From the NCBI GenBank assembly GCA_034002405.1, contig JAVFAS010000072.1:1-15478 (forward strand): a stretch of 15,478 bases of DNA. Reading direction: 5' to 3'. The position numbers were made by a program, and so were the translations under genes. The notes under the pieces are model-generated. The model searched no databases and was not told where the DNA came from. It was given only the letters and a program-made list of their open reading frames with translations. Positions 1-9,456 of the stretch are shown one piece after another; the stretch's first letter is position 1, and every line of letters starts with the position of its first letter. Source of the DNA: SZUA-365 sp034002405. GTDB lineage: Bacteria > Bacteroidota > Ignavibacteria > SZUA-365.

Positions 1-8
1 GGGATTTC

Positions 9-25
9 GTAATTTCGCCAATTAC
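9..25. repeat. Short inverted repeat upstream of the ABC-F gene
   Basis: GTAATT and AATTAC form a perfect 6-base inverted repeat around a 5-base spacer. The flanks extend the match imperfectly (TTTCG on the left, CGAAA on the right, with one extra base). It lies about 100 bases before the ABC-F start at the window edge. It could be an operator or the end of an upstream transcript; nothing in the sequence decides between these. No clear promoter is visible in bases 26-124. Confidence 0.3.
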
Positions 26-110
26 CGAAACGCGATCCTGTTTTATTGCGGGAAACTCGACATGCGGCTGAAGAAAGATGGCTGTTTGTATGCATAACTA
101 TCCCATAAAA

Positions 111-128
111 ATGTCTGAAGCGCCATGA
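111..128 (+). CDS. Possible 5-codon leader peptide (MSEAP) overlapping the ABC-F start
   Basis: An ATG at 111 reads M-S-E-A-P and stops at a TGA whose first bases overlap the ATG at 125, giving the ATGA arrangement typical of translational coupling. No clear Shine-Dalgarno sequence precedes either start. Some antibiotic-resistance ABC-F genes are controlled by short upstream reading frames, which makes this worth noting, but a 5-codon frame can easily arise by chance. Function is not established. Confidence 0.2.
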   Translation: MSEAP

Positions 129-1627
129 GTATTTTCCTTGATCATATCACCTTCACCCACGACAACGCCGCGCTGCCGGTGCTCGAGGATGTCACGGTGC
201 ATTTCGACGCGGGGTGGACCGGCATCGTCGGGGCCAACGGCAGCGGGAAAACCACGTTGCTGCACCTTGCCGCCGGTTTGCTCGACGCGCAGCAGGGGCA
301 GCTGCGGCGTCCGTCGTTGGTGGTCCTCTGTCCCCAACGCACCGATGACGCGCCGGAAGAACTGCCCGCCTTCCTCGCGGCCACGGACGCGGAGGCCTGC
401 ACGCTGCGCGGACGGCTGCAGGTCGGAGAGGACTGGGCGGACCGCTGGGCGACGCTGAGCCACGGCGAGCGGAAACGCGCGCAGATCGGTCTCGCGCTGT
501 GGCGTGAACCGGAGGCGCTGCTGCTCGACGAACCGACGAATCACATTGACAGCGATGCCCGGGCGCTGCTGATCCAGGCCCTGCGCTCCTTCCGCGGTGT
601 CGGGCTCGTGGTCAGCCACGACCGCGAACTGCTGGACCTGCTTTGCACGCAGTGCCTCTTCCTCGCACCACCGCGTGCCGTGTTGCGTCCGGGCGGCTAC
701 ACGCAGGCAGCGGCGGATGGAGAACGCGAGGCGGCCGGACGGCGCGGACAGCGCCAACTCCTGCAGCAGGAGTTGCAACGGCTGAAAAATGAATCACAGC
801 GACGGCATGCGAAGGCCGCGCAAGCCGACCGCCTACGGTCGAAACGCGGTCTGGCGCGCGGGGACAGCGACGGCAGGGCAAAACTGGATCTCGCGCGCGT
901 CTCGGGCAAGGACGGCCAGGCGGGACGTATGGCGCGGCAACTCGACGGCCGCATCGACCAGCTCGAAGCAGAGCTCGCCGCCATTCCTGGTGAACGACAA
1001 CGCAGCCTGCAGTTCTGGCTCGAGGGCTCATCCTCACCCCGACGGGTGCTGTTCTCCCTTCCCGGTGAATCCATTCCGCTGGACGGAACGCGTACGCTGC
1101 ACATTCCCGACCTCACCATGACGCGGGACGAACGCGTGGCGCTGACGGGGGCAAACGGCCTTGGGAAAAGCACGTTCATCCGCCACATCCTGCGGCAGCT
1201 CGACATGGAGCCGAAGCGTCTCGTGTATCTCCCGCAGGAAATCGATCTCGAAGAGACGCGACGCATCATGGCCGCGGTGCGTGCCCTGCCGCGCGACGAA
1301 CGCGGGAAGGCCTTCACCGTTGTCAGCGCGTTGGGGTCCGATCCGAAGCGGTTGCTGGGGAACGACGACGCGAGTCCGGGCGAACTCCGCAAGGTGTTGC
1401 TCGCGCTGGGCGTGATCCGCCGACCGTATCTGATCGTCATGGACGAGCCGACCAACCACCTCGACCTCCCGGCGATCGAACGAATGGAGCAGGCGTTGGC
1501 GGACTGTCCCTGCGGCTTGCTGCTCGTCAGCCACGACCTGCGTTTCCTCTCTCGCATCGCGACGGTACGCTGGGATCTCACGGCTTCCGGAGCGGATGTG
1601 CAGCTGCGCCCGCACGGCTCCTTCTGA
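125..1627 (+). CDS. ABC-F family ATPase (duplicated ABC domains, no membrane segments)
   Basis: A 500-residue soluble protein with two ATP-binding cassettes joined by a charged linker, the ABC-F layout. Family members act on the ribosome, as translation factors or antibiotic-protection proteins, rather than as transporters. Domain 1 has Walker A GANGSGKTT (36-44), a signature LSHGERKR (111-118), Walker B ALLLDEPTNHID (131-142) and switch His in LVVSHD (161-166). The linker (about 195-290) is rich in Arg, Gln and Glu and predicted helical. Domain 2 has Walker A GANGLGKST (342-350), a degenerate signature SPGELRK (417-423), Walker B YLIVMDEPTNHLD (435-447) and LLLVSHD (465-471). The catalytic Glu is present in both domains. 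The ATG at 125 fits the family N-terminus, though no good ribosome site is seen. The gene is convergent with the secreted protein that follows. Assignment to a particular ABC-F subfamily is not possible from sight. Confidence 0.92.
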   Translation: MSIFLDHITFTHDNAALPVLEDVTVHFDAGWTGIVGANGSGKTTLLHLAAGLLDAQQGQLRRPSLVVLCPQRTDDAPEELPAFLAATDAEACTLRGRLQVGEDWADRWATLSHGERKRAQIGLALWREPEALLLDEPTNHIDSDARALLIQALRSFRGVGLVVSHDRELLDLLCTQCLFLAPPRAVLRPGGYTQAAADGEREAAGRRGQRQLLQQELQRLKNESQRRHAKAAQADRLRSKRGLARGDSDGRAKLDLARVSGKDGQAGRMARQLDGRIDQLEAELAAIPGERQRSLQFWLEGSSSPRRVLFSLPGESIPLDGTRTLHIPDLTMTRDERVALTGANGLGKSTFIRHILRQLDMEPKRLVYLPQEIDLEETRRIMAAVRALPRDERGKAFTVVSALGSDPKRLLGNDDASPGELRKVLLALGVIRRPYLIVMDEPTNHLDLPAIERMEQALADCPCGLLLVSHDLRFLSRIATVRWDLTASGADVQLRPHGSF

Positions 1628-1674
1628 CCGCAGGCCTGGACGCATCTGACTCCAACGGCTGCCCAGCCGAGGCC

Positions 1675-3874
1675 TCAGCGAACGATGATGCAGCGCGCGG
1701 CGACGACACGCGACGAGCGTTCGACGCGGAGTTGATACACGCCCGGGGCGAGTGCGTCGGTGGGGATCGTTCCCACACCGCCGAAGAAGAAGCGTTCCGC
1801 ATCGAAAGAAAGCAACTGCCGGCCGAGAAGGTCAGAGAGCCGGAGGTGCAGGTCATGGTTGGCATCCTGTTGCAGCCGCAGATGAAGGCGGCTTCCTGCG
1901 GGGAGCGGCTGCGGCCAGGCTTCGAGCGAGAACGATTCGAGCGCGGGAGGTGCCGCGCTGTGCGTGACGACCGAAGCGCGGCTGACGAAGTGTCCGCGTC
2001 CGGTGCTGAGCAGGAGGCGTCCATCCGGGGTGAGGTCCATGTCAACCATCCAGGGACCGTAGATGTCGGATACGGGACGGGGCGAAACATCCTCCCAATG
2101 TTCTCCACCGTCGGTGGAACGGTGGATCCGCTCTCGTGATGTCATGAACAACGCGAACAGTTCGTGTCCGTCGGGTGCGACGATGAATTCCGTCATCTCG
2201 CCGACACCATACAGCGCTGTCCAGGTGCGCCCACCGTCCGAACTGCGCCAGCTGAGGTCCGCGCCCGCCACGAACTGGATGTTGTCGTCGGCAACGGCGA
2301 AGAATTTCGGGGTGGGAACGGGCGGTACACACGACGTCTGTTGCCAGGTCATGCCACGGTCATCGCTGACGATGAGTGCCTGTCCCGTGAACAAGTAGAG
2401 TCGCGACCCACGCAGATACACCGACGAGTTCATGCCATTCTCGACACCCGGCATCGACCGATGCAGTTCGGTCCAGGTCGCTCCGTGATCTGTTGTCCGG
2501 ATCAAGAGGTCCGACCGGTCGCTGACGAGATACAAGTCGTGTCCGGCGGTGTAGACCGGGCGCTTCGTGGAGAATTGCCACCCGAGCATGGGCTGCGCCT
2601 CCCAGGTGAGTCCGGTGTCCGATGTGTGGTACACCGAATCGCTCGCCAGGACCACGAGATGATCTCCGGCAGGATCCTTCGCGTGGCGAATGGGATCGTC
2701 CGCGGACAGCGTCGGATACGCGCGCCGCCAGTGCTCCCCGGCATCCGTGGACCGGTAGAAACCCGCATCCTCTTCCGAATGATGGCACAGGAACACGTCA
2801 TTCCCGAACCCGGTCCAGGTGCTCCACTGCGAAGCACTCAGGAGACCGATCCGGACCATCCAGCCGCTTCCGTCCGTCCCACCTTCCCAAAACTCGTCCG
2901 GCGACACATGATACACGGTGCTGCCTTCCCCTTGCACGAGTTTCGAGGCGCCGGGATACAGGATGCTCGCGCTGCGCCACGTGTTTTCCTTCGCATCTCT
3001 CTGCATGCACAGGATTTCCATCGCGTGTTCCGCGATGCAGAGCACCGAACCGTTCTGCCGCAGGATGTCGCGGATGCGCAGCACGCCGGACAATCCATCG
3101 GAAGACTCCTGCCAGGAGAATCCAAGGTCCGTCGTGCTGCTGACGAACACCGATCCGCCCCGCAATCCGGCGAGCACAATCCCCTCCGCATCGGTCCACA
3201 CCGCGGTGATCTCCGTCATTCCGGGTGGCGACGGAAGTGACATCCATGACCGTCCGCTGTCGGAGCCGAGGTACAAGCGGGACGCATCGAACACGAGCAC
3301 GCGCGCGCCGTCCAGAAAATGACAGCCCGCGAGGGGCTCGCTTCCGGCAGGTCCTTCCTCCGTCCATGTGGCGCCGCTGTCCGTCGAACACAGCATGCCG
3401 CCGCCTGTGCGCGCGGTGTAGAAGCACCCCCACGGCGCGACGGCAAGAAAAGCGGGCCGGATATCCAGCCCGTGCCGTTCCGAAACAAACTCCCAATCGC
3501 CGTTTCGCAACACGGGCCGATACCGGTGCACACCGGTCAGCACCCACGGCCGCGAGGCGGAATCCAGCGCGATGACGGTTTCGCGGAGTTCCTCACCGGG
3601 GAATAAACCGGTCGCTGCGCCGGATCTTCGGACCAACACCGTTCGGGAAAGGCGCGGGAGCGAGATAAAACCAACCTCCGGAATGGATGAAGGCATGCAC
3701 CGCCCTGCTGCGGACCGCGGAAATCCTTCCGTGATGCGAAGGTGTGTCAAGAAAGCGGTAGGCGAACACCTGCGCCCGGCCTGGGTCAGGAAAGAGGATC
3801 ACCGCGAGAAGCGACACGATCAGCATCCAACGCCGATGCGATGAAGGTCGAGTGCAATTCCATTTCCATCCCAT
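1675..3874 (-). CDS. T9SS-secreted Asp-box (BNR/sialidase-like) beta-propeller protein, apparently frameshifted
   Basis: Read from ATG 3874, the protein opens with a signal peptide: a basic start, a hydrophobic core MLIVSLLAVILF, and likely cleavage after GRA. GGAGGG lies 5 bases before this ATG. This frame stops at 3593. The rest is in a different frame, open from about 3801 to 1675, which has no ATG before 3696 and no signal peptide. Removing one base from the C4 run at 3598-3601 joins them as ...RRSDRFIP-GEELRETV..., giving about 732 residues. The body holds about nine Asp-box motifs (S/T-x-D-x-G-x-T/H-W, such as STDSGATW, TSDTGLTW, STDGGEHW), typical of beta-propellers. The last 80 or so residues form a T9SS type A sorting domain (LRLSDLLGRQLL ... 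LAPGVYQLRV). An extracellular or surface role is expected. Ligand and any enzyme activity are unknown; no sialidase catalytic set is evident. Confidence 0.82.
3596..3601 (-). other. Apparent +1 frameshift at a C4 run in the T9SS gene
   Basis: On the minus strand the signal-peptide frame reads TTT ATT CCC CGG TGA and terminates. With three C instead of four it reads TTT ATT CCC GGT GAG GAA and continues into the long frame that carries the propeller and sorting domain. The frames overlap between 3593 and about 3798. The site is either a sequencing or assembly error, a true inactivating or phase-variable mutation, or, less likely, programmed frameshifting. Confidence 0.6.
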
Positions 3875-3992
3875 ACCAGCCCTCCGTGTCATGATGGGGC
3901 ATCATGGAAGCAAAACACCGTCCGCATACCTCGAGACCCGCGGATTTCCCGTGCCTCTCCACCCCGTCCCGTTTGTACATGGACGTTCAGGA

Positions 3993-4022
3993 CAACATTA
4001 TCATTTTCAGAAAAAGATGCAA
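3993..4022 (-). promoter_or_regulatory. Candidate Bacteroidota-type promoter for the T9SS gene
   Basis: On the minus strand TTG at 4022-4020 is followed after 19 bases by TAATGTTG at 4000-3993, one mismatch from the TAnnTTTG consensus used by the Bacteroidota primary sigma factor. It would give a leader of roughly 110 bases before the ATG at 3874. The rest of the divergent gap 3875-4214 holds nothing else I recognise. Confidence 0.4.
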
Positions 4023-4235
4023 CCCCGGAGCATCTTCTCACGATCCATTCGGCGTCCGGCTCACCGTCGATGCCATGCATCCCGTATCCGGCCTGACCTT
4101 CCATCCCCAGGCGCTGGCACATCGGCGGGATTTCCCCCGATCCCGCCGTACTTTTCGGGACACGCACGCACCCGGTTGGTCAGCCGCGAAAACCGTGCGA
4201 TTCCCGGCTCATTCATGCAACTCAGAAAAGATATC

Positions 4236-4694
4236 ATGAAAAAAATTCTGCTCGCTGTTCTCGCCCTCGTCTCGATTGCACTGGTCACGTATCTCGCGGG
4301 GATAGAAACGGCTCCCCTTCCCGAGGTGGCGCAGGATCACGCCGTGACCGGTGGGCGGGCGGGCGACGGGGTGATCGAACAGGCGTTTCAATCCCGTCGC
4401 AGCGGAGTGCAGGTCAGCGGCGACGGCGAGGTGCTGAAGGTCTTGCGCGATGATGTCGAGGGCAGCCGTCATCAGCGCTTCATCGTGCGCCTGCAGTCCG
4501 GCCACACGATACTGATCGCACACAATATCGATCTCGCGCCGCGGGTGCCGTCGCTGAAGCCGGGAGCGGCCATCGAATTCCACGGCGTGTATGAATGGAG
4601 TGCGCAGGGGGGGACGGTGCACTGGACGCATCACGATCCCGACGGTGACCATGAAGCCGGGTGGATCAGATACGAGGGACACGTCTATCAGTGA
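4236..4694 (+). CDS. DUF3465 domain protein, exported or membrane-anchored
   Basis: A 152-residue protein. The N-terminus MKKILLAVLALVSIALVTYLAG is a signal peptide or single anchor without a lipobox. The remainder (about 48-152) matches the DUF3465 family as I recall it: conserved stretches GSRHQRFIVRL, HNIDLAPRVPSL, VYEWSAQGGTVHWTHHDP and the terminal GWIRYEGHVYQ. The family is a small beta-rich domain of unknown function. No catalytic residues are established; the several His and Asp in the C-terminal third are conspicuous. An in-frame ATG at 4215 would add MQLRKDI; the ATG at 4236 gives the cleaner signal peptide, with a weak AGAAAAG upstream. The frame is open far upstream (from 3852) but that part looks non-coding. 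It is followed after 151 bases by a methyltransferase with its own likely promoter, so a shared role is not implied. Confidence 0.75.
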   Translation: MKKILLAVLALVSIALVTYLAGIETAPLPEVAQDHAVTGGRAGDGVIEQAFQSRRSGVQVSGDGEVLKVLRDDVEGSRHQRFIVRLQSGHTILIAHNIDLAPRVPSLKPGAAIEFHGVYEWSAQGGTVHWTHHDPDGDHEAGWIRYEGHVYQ

Positions 4695-4758
4695 ACGCGC
4701 GCCGCTCTCCAGTCCGCCGGCAGCTCGGTTGCGTCCCGTCGTGCAAGCGCGGAGGCCA

Positions 4759-4789
4759 TTGTTTCGTCCGACGTATCTCTGCATATTTG
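4759..4789 (+). promoter_or_regulatory. Candidate Bacteroidota-type promoter for the methyltransferase
   Basis: TTG at 4759-4761, exactly 20 bases, then CATATTTG at 4782-4789 (one mismatch from TAnnTTTG). It sits after the DUF3465 stop and about 55 bases before the proposed TTG start of the methyltransferase. That argues the long upstream extension of the methyltransferase frame is untranslated. Confidence 0.5.
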
Positions 4790-4845
4790 TCGCTACAGAA
4801 AAAGGCATTCCGTTCGGGACCCGGCAGCAGGAGGCAGGAATTTCC

Positions 4846-5814
4846 TTGATTTCCCATGTACGCGACCAGAATCCGGTCGCGACGATCAGCACCCTGAGCG
4901 AGGCGGATCTCGAGTCCGTGCCCTGCAATGTCTGTGGTGCGGTCGAAACGACATTCGTCGAATATCTCCGGGGCAGACTTTCCGGCTATCCGTTCCCGCT
5001 CGTGCGATGCAGGAATTGCGGACTTTTATATCTGAATCCGCGTCCCCGGCCCGGCGTGCTGCACCGTCTGTACACGGAGCAATATTTCCGGGGCGAAGGA
5101 AAGGAGGACGGCTTCGATTACACCGCCGAGCACGGGAATCCGAACGACGCGCTGAACCGGGGCCATGACCTTCGCGCCATCATGCATCTCCATCCCCCGC
5201 CCGGCCGGGTACTCGACGTCGGCTGCGGCGTGGGCGGCACGATGCGGGGACTTCTTGCGGCGGGATACGACTGCCGTGGTGTCGAAGTCTCGGAATTCGC
5301 TGCCGCATTCGCACGGCAGCATGGCTACGACGTTTCCTGCGGCGATTTTCTCGAACTCGATAGCGAACCCGATGCGTTTGACGTCGTGGTCGCGATCGAA
5401 GTGCTCGAACACGTCGCGGACCCGCGGGCGTTCATCGAGAAAGTGTACACCGTCCTCAAACCGGGTGGCTTGTTCTATTACACAACAGGGAACTTTCGCT
5501 GGTTTGCCCTGCAGCGACGGCTGTTCGGTCGGGCAGTCATGGATCTGTATCTCACGCCCGAAGAACACATCTATTTCCTCTCGACCCGCGACATGCGGAC
5601 GTATTTCCGGAACGCGGGTTTCTCGACGATCTTCACCCCCAGACTCCCCTTCAACAAAGACAGCGCCGTGCTCCTGCGCATGCTGCGGCGAGCCCACCTG
5701 ATCCGGAACGCGCACGCAGCGGAGATGTCGACACCCGTGCGCTGGCTGTACAACACCCTGATCCTGATCTCGGAACCATTCTACCGGCCGCCGCTGCCTC
5801 TGGCACGCAAGTAA
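4846..5814 (+). CDS. Class I SAM-dependent methyltransferase with N-terminal CxxC...CxxC motif
   Basis: Proposed 322-residue protein. An N-terminal zinc-finger-like module has CNVC (27-30) and CRNC (55-58) followed by GLLYLNPRPRP. The Rossmann methyltransferase domain has motif I VLDVGCGVGG (122-131), an acidic residue after beta-2 in GVEVSE (145-150), FDVVVAIEVLEHVADP (178-193) and LKPGG (204-208). The last 60 or so residues end in a hydrophobic, proline-rich segment. Such proteins often methylate sugars or lipids in cell-surface polysaccharide pathways; the substrate here is unknown. The frame is open back to 4591, overlapping the DUF3465 gene. TTG at 4846 is preferred because AGGAGG ends 11 bases before it, a promoter-like pair lies at 4759-4789, and the conserved part begins soon after. 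No in-frame ATG lies between this TTG and the conserved domain. Confidence 0.85.
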   Translation: MISHVRDQNPVATISTLSEADLESVPCNVCGAVETTFVEYLRGRLSGYPFPLVRCRNCGLLYLNPRPRPGVLHRLYTEQYFRGEGKEDGFDYTAEHGNPNDALNRGHDLRAIMHLHPPPGRVLDVGCGVGGTMRGLLAAGYDCRGVEVSEFAAAFARQHGYDVSCGDFLELDSEPDAFDVVVAIEVLEHVADPRAFIEKVYTVLKPGGLFYYTTGNFRWFALQRRLFGRAVMDLYLTPEEHIYFLSTRDMRTYFRNAGFSTIFTPRLPFNKDSAVLLRMLRRAHLIRNAHAAEMSTPVRWLYNTLILISEPFYRPPLPLARK

Positions 5815-5896
5815 GCGCCCCGCGGCGATCATGCCCACCAACGTCCGCCACGAGCCCGCCGGAGACGCGGTCCTGCCGCATGCGGAATTGTCCGGA

Positions 5897-5915
5897 TATT
5901 AGACATATTCTAATA
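5897..5915. promoter_or_regulatory. Perfect inverted repeat, candidate PerR/Fur operator
   Basis: TATTAGA, a 5-base spacer CATAT, then TCTAATA: a perfect 7-5-7 inverted repeat in an AT-rich island within GC-rich DNA. Length and symmetry resemble PerR/Fur boxes (7-1-7 or 6-1-6 families in other bacteria) though the spacing differs. It lies two bases before the -33 element of the perR promoter, so bound regulator would overlap or abut RNA polymerase. Autoregulation of perR-katG is the simplest inference. Confidence 0.6.
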
Positions 5916-5916
5916 C

Positions 5917-5947
5917 TTGAATTCGTCCACATTCTTTCCTATCTTTG
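5917..5947 (+). promoter_or_regulatory. Bacteroidota-type promoter of perR-katG, probably leaderless
   Basis: TTG at 5917-5919, 20 bases, then TATCTTTG at 5940-5947, a full match to TAnnTTTG. The ATG of perR follows only four bases later (5952), so transcription would start at or next to the start codon. No Shine-Dalgarno sequence is present upstream of that ATG, which fits a leaderless message. Confidence 0.6.
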
Positions 5948-5951
5948 CTGC

Positions 5952-6365
5952 ATGAAAAACGCAGTCGCATTTCTCAAGGATCACGGCATTCAGCCCACCG
6001 CGCAGCGCGTGGCCATCGCGGAGGCGGTGCTGGAGAACACGGATCATCCGACGGCGGACGAGATCCTGGTCGCGGCGCAGGAACGCTGTTCGATCGTCTC
6101 GCGCGCGACGGTATACAATGCGCTCAATCTGTTCGTTGAAAAGGGTCTGCTCCGCACGCAGCTTCTCCGCGAGGGGACGGTCGTCTTCGACCCGAACGTG
6201 CACAGCCATCACCATTTCATCGACGAGACCGACGGAACGATCATCGACATTCCCTGGGACTGGCTCACGGTGCAGGGACAACAGAAATTGAAGAACTACG
6301 ACATCCGGGAATATCAGGTAATTCTGCGTGGACGAAAAAAACGATCATCACACAAAGGAGGTTAG
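5952..6365 (+). CDS. perR: Fur-family transcriptional regulator, PerR/Irr-like, lacking the structural zinc cysteines
   Basis: A 137-residue protein with an N-terminal winged helix (recognition region SRATVYNALNLFVEKGLL, about 50-67) and a C-terminal metal-binding dimerisation domain. His32, Asp80, His86, His88 and Asp99 align with a constant offset of five to B. subtilis PerR His37, Asp85, His91, His93 and Asp104, the Fe/Mn peroxide-sensing site; an Asp at the last position is PerR-like, whereas Fur usually has Glu. The CxxC pairs that hold structural zinc are absent: Asp91 and Asp94 occupy the Cys96/Cys99 positions and the only Cys is residue 46. The HHHF...IIDIP pattern also resembles Irr. 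The start at 5952 is the conserved family start; the frame extends upstream through the operator. The last codons carry the ribosome site of katG, so the pair form one coupled operon. Peroxide-responsive repression of katG is the likely job. Confidence 0.85.
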   Translation: MKNAVAFLKDHGIQPTAQRVAIAEAVLENTDHPTADEILVAAQERCSIVSRATVYNALNLFVEKGLLRTQLLREGTVVFDPNVHSHHHFIDETDGTIIDIPWDWLTVQGQQKLKNYDIREYQVILRGRKKRSSHKGG

Positions 6366-6366
6366 A

Positions 6367-8556
<2,190 letters not shown>

Positions 8557-8589
8557 ATTCGCGATCGCAGAACCGCTCGAACAATGCAA

Positions 8590-8637
8590 GGCCGCCGCGT
8601 GCGTGGATCGGATTTCCCGTCTCCCGCCGCGGCGGCC
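8590..8637. terminator. GC-rich hairpin between convergent katG and aqpZ
   Basis: GGCCGCCGCG at 8590-8599 and CGCGGCGGCC at 8628-8637 form a perfect 10-base stem around a 28-base loop, between the katG stop (8556) and the aqpZ stop (8658). There is no clear T tract on either side, so it may end transcription weakly in both directions or act as an mRNA 3' stabiliser. Confidence 0.5.
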
Positions 8638-8657
8638 TCGTCTCTTCGGATGGCCGA

Positions 8658-9344
8658 TTATTTCTCACTGCCGAGAGCGCGATAGATCACGGCACCCAAC
8701 GCGGCGCCGACGATCGGGGCGACCCAGAACAGCCAGAGTTGTTCGATGGCCCATCCTCCCGCGAACACCGCGACGCCGGAACTCCGCGCGGGATTGACCG
8801 AGGTGTTTGTCACCGGAATGCTGATCAAGTGGATGAGCGTCAGGCAGAGTCCGATGGCGATCGGCGCGAATCCAGCCGGGGCGCGTTTGTCTGTCGCGCC
8901 GAGAATGACGAGAATGAACATCATCGTCATGACCACCTCGCAGAGCAATGCCGCCTGCATGCTATATCCATCGGGAGAATGTGCGCCGAAGCCGTTCGAC
9001 GCGAAGCCCGCGCTCACGTCGAAGCCCGCCTTGCCGCTTGCGATCATGTACAGCACGCCCCCGGCGACGATGCCGCCGAGCACCTGTGCAACGATATAAG
9101 GGAGCAATTCCTTCGCGGGGAAACGGCCACCCGCCCACAGGCCGATGGACACCGCGGGATTGAGATGACAGCCGGAGATATGCCCGATGGCATACGCCAT
9201 CGTGAGCACCGTCAGCCCGAACGCCAGGGCGACACCGGCGAATCCGATCCCCAACTCCGGAAATGCCGCGGCGAGAACGGCACTGCCGCAGCCGCCGAGC
9301 ACCAGCCAGAATGTTCCGAAAAATTCCGCGCCATACTTTTTCAT
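8658..9344 (-). CDS. aqpZ: Aquaporin Z (MIP family water channel)
   Basis: A 228-residue inner-membrane channel with six hydrophobic segments and two NPA loops: HLNPAVSIG (Asn62-Ala64) and SVNPARSSG (Asn184-Ala186). The selectivity filter is that of a strict water channel: Phe42, His172, Thr181 and Arg187, matching E. coli AqpZ Phe43, His174, Thr183, Arg189. Long stretches (PELGIGFAGVALAFGLTVLT, LIHLISIPVTNTSVNPARS) are nearly the same as I recall for E. coli AqpZ. Start: codons GTG-ATG-ATG run from 9350; GGAGG at 9354-9350 overlaps the GTG, leaving the ATG at 9344 at the best spacing (5 bases). It moves water and possibly hydrogen peroxide. It is convergent with katG, and a perR-operator-like motif lies about 110 bases upstream. 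Confidence 0.96.
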   Translation of the reverse strand: MKKYGAEFFGTFWLVLGGCGSAVLAAAFPELGIGFAGVALAFGLTVLTMAYAIGHISGCHLNPAVSIGLWAGGRFPAKELLPYIVAQVLGGIVAGGVLYMIASGKAGFDVSAGFASNGFGAHSPDGYSMQAALLCEVVMTMMFILVILGATDKRAPAGFAPIAIGLCLTLIHLISIPVTNTSVNPARSSGVAVFAGGWAIEQLWLFWVAPIVGAALGAVIYRALGSEK

Positions 9345-9456
9345 CATCACCTCCTGCGTCGTTGGGAAATACGTGCGCGAACGCGCGCGGAACGGTCCGC
9401 GTGATGATCTTTTCCACGCACGGTTGTCGGGTGTGCAATTTCCATTGTATTCGCGG

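Noticed and set aside
697..1581. A 294-codon minus-strand frame opposite the ABC-F gene
   Set aside because: Ser/Arg-rich translation with no recognisable domain, a mirror of the ABC-F coding sequence.
1656..1669. Small hairpin CGGCT-GCCC-AGCCG between the ABC-F and T9SS genes
   Set aside because: Only five base pairs with no T tract; too weak to call a terminator in GC-rich DNA.
2164..3240. A 358-codon plus-strand frame opposite the T9SS protein
   Set aside because: The minus strand carries clear Asp-box repeats and a sorting domain; the plus frame is composition-driven.
3852..4235. Upstream extension of the DUF3465 frame
   Set aside because: The added residues are Arg/His/Pro-rich, unlike a protein, and would bury the signal peptide in the middle.
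5880..5951. Longer perR start at ATG 5880
   Set aside because: It would translate through the operator and promoter; the family N-terminus begins at 5952.
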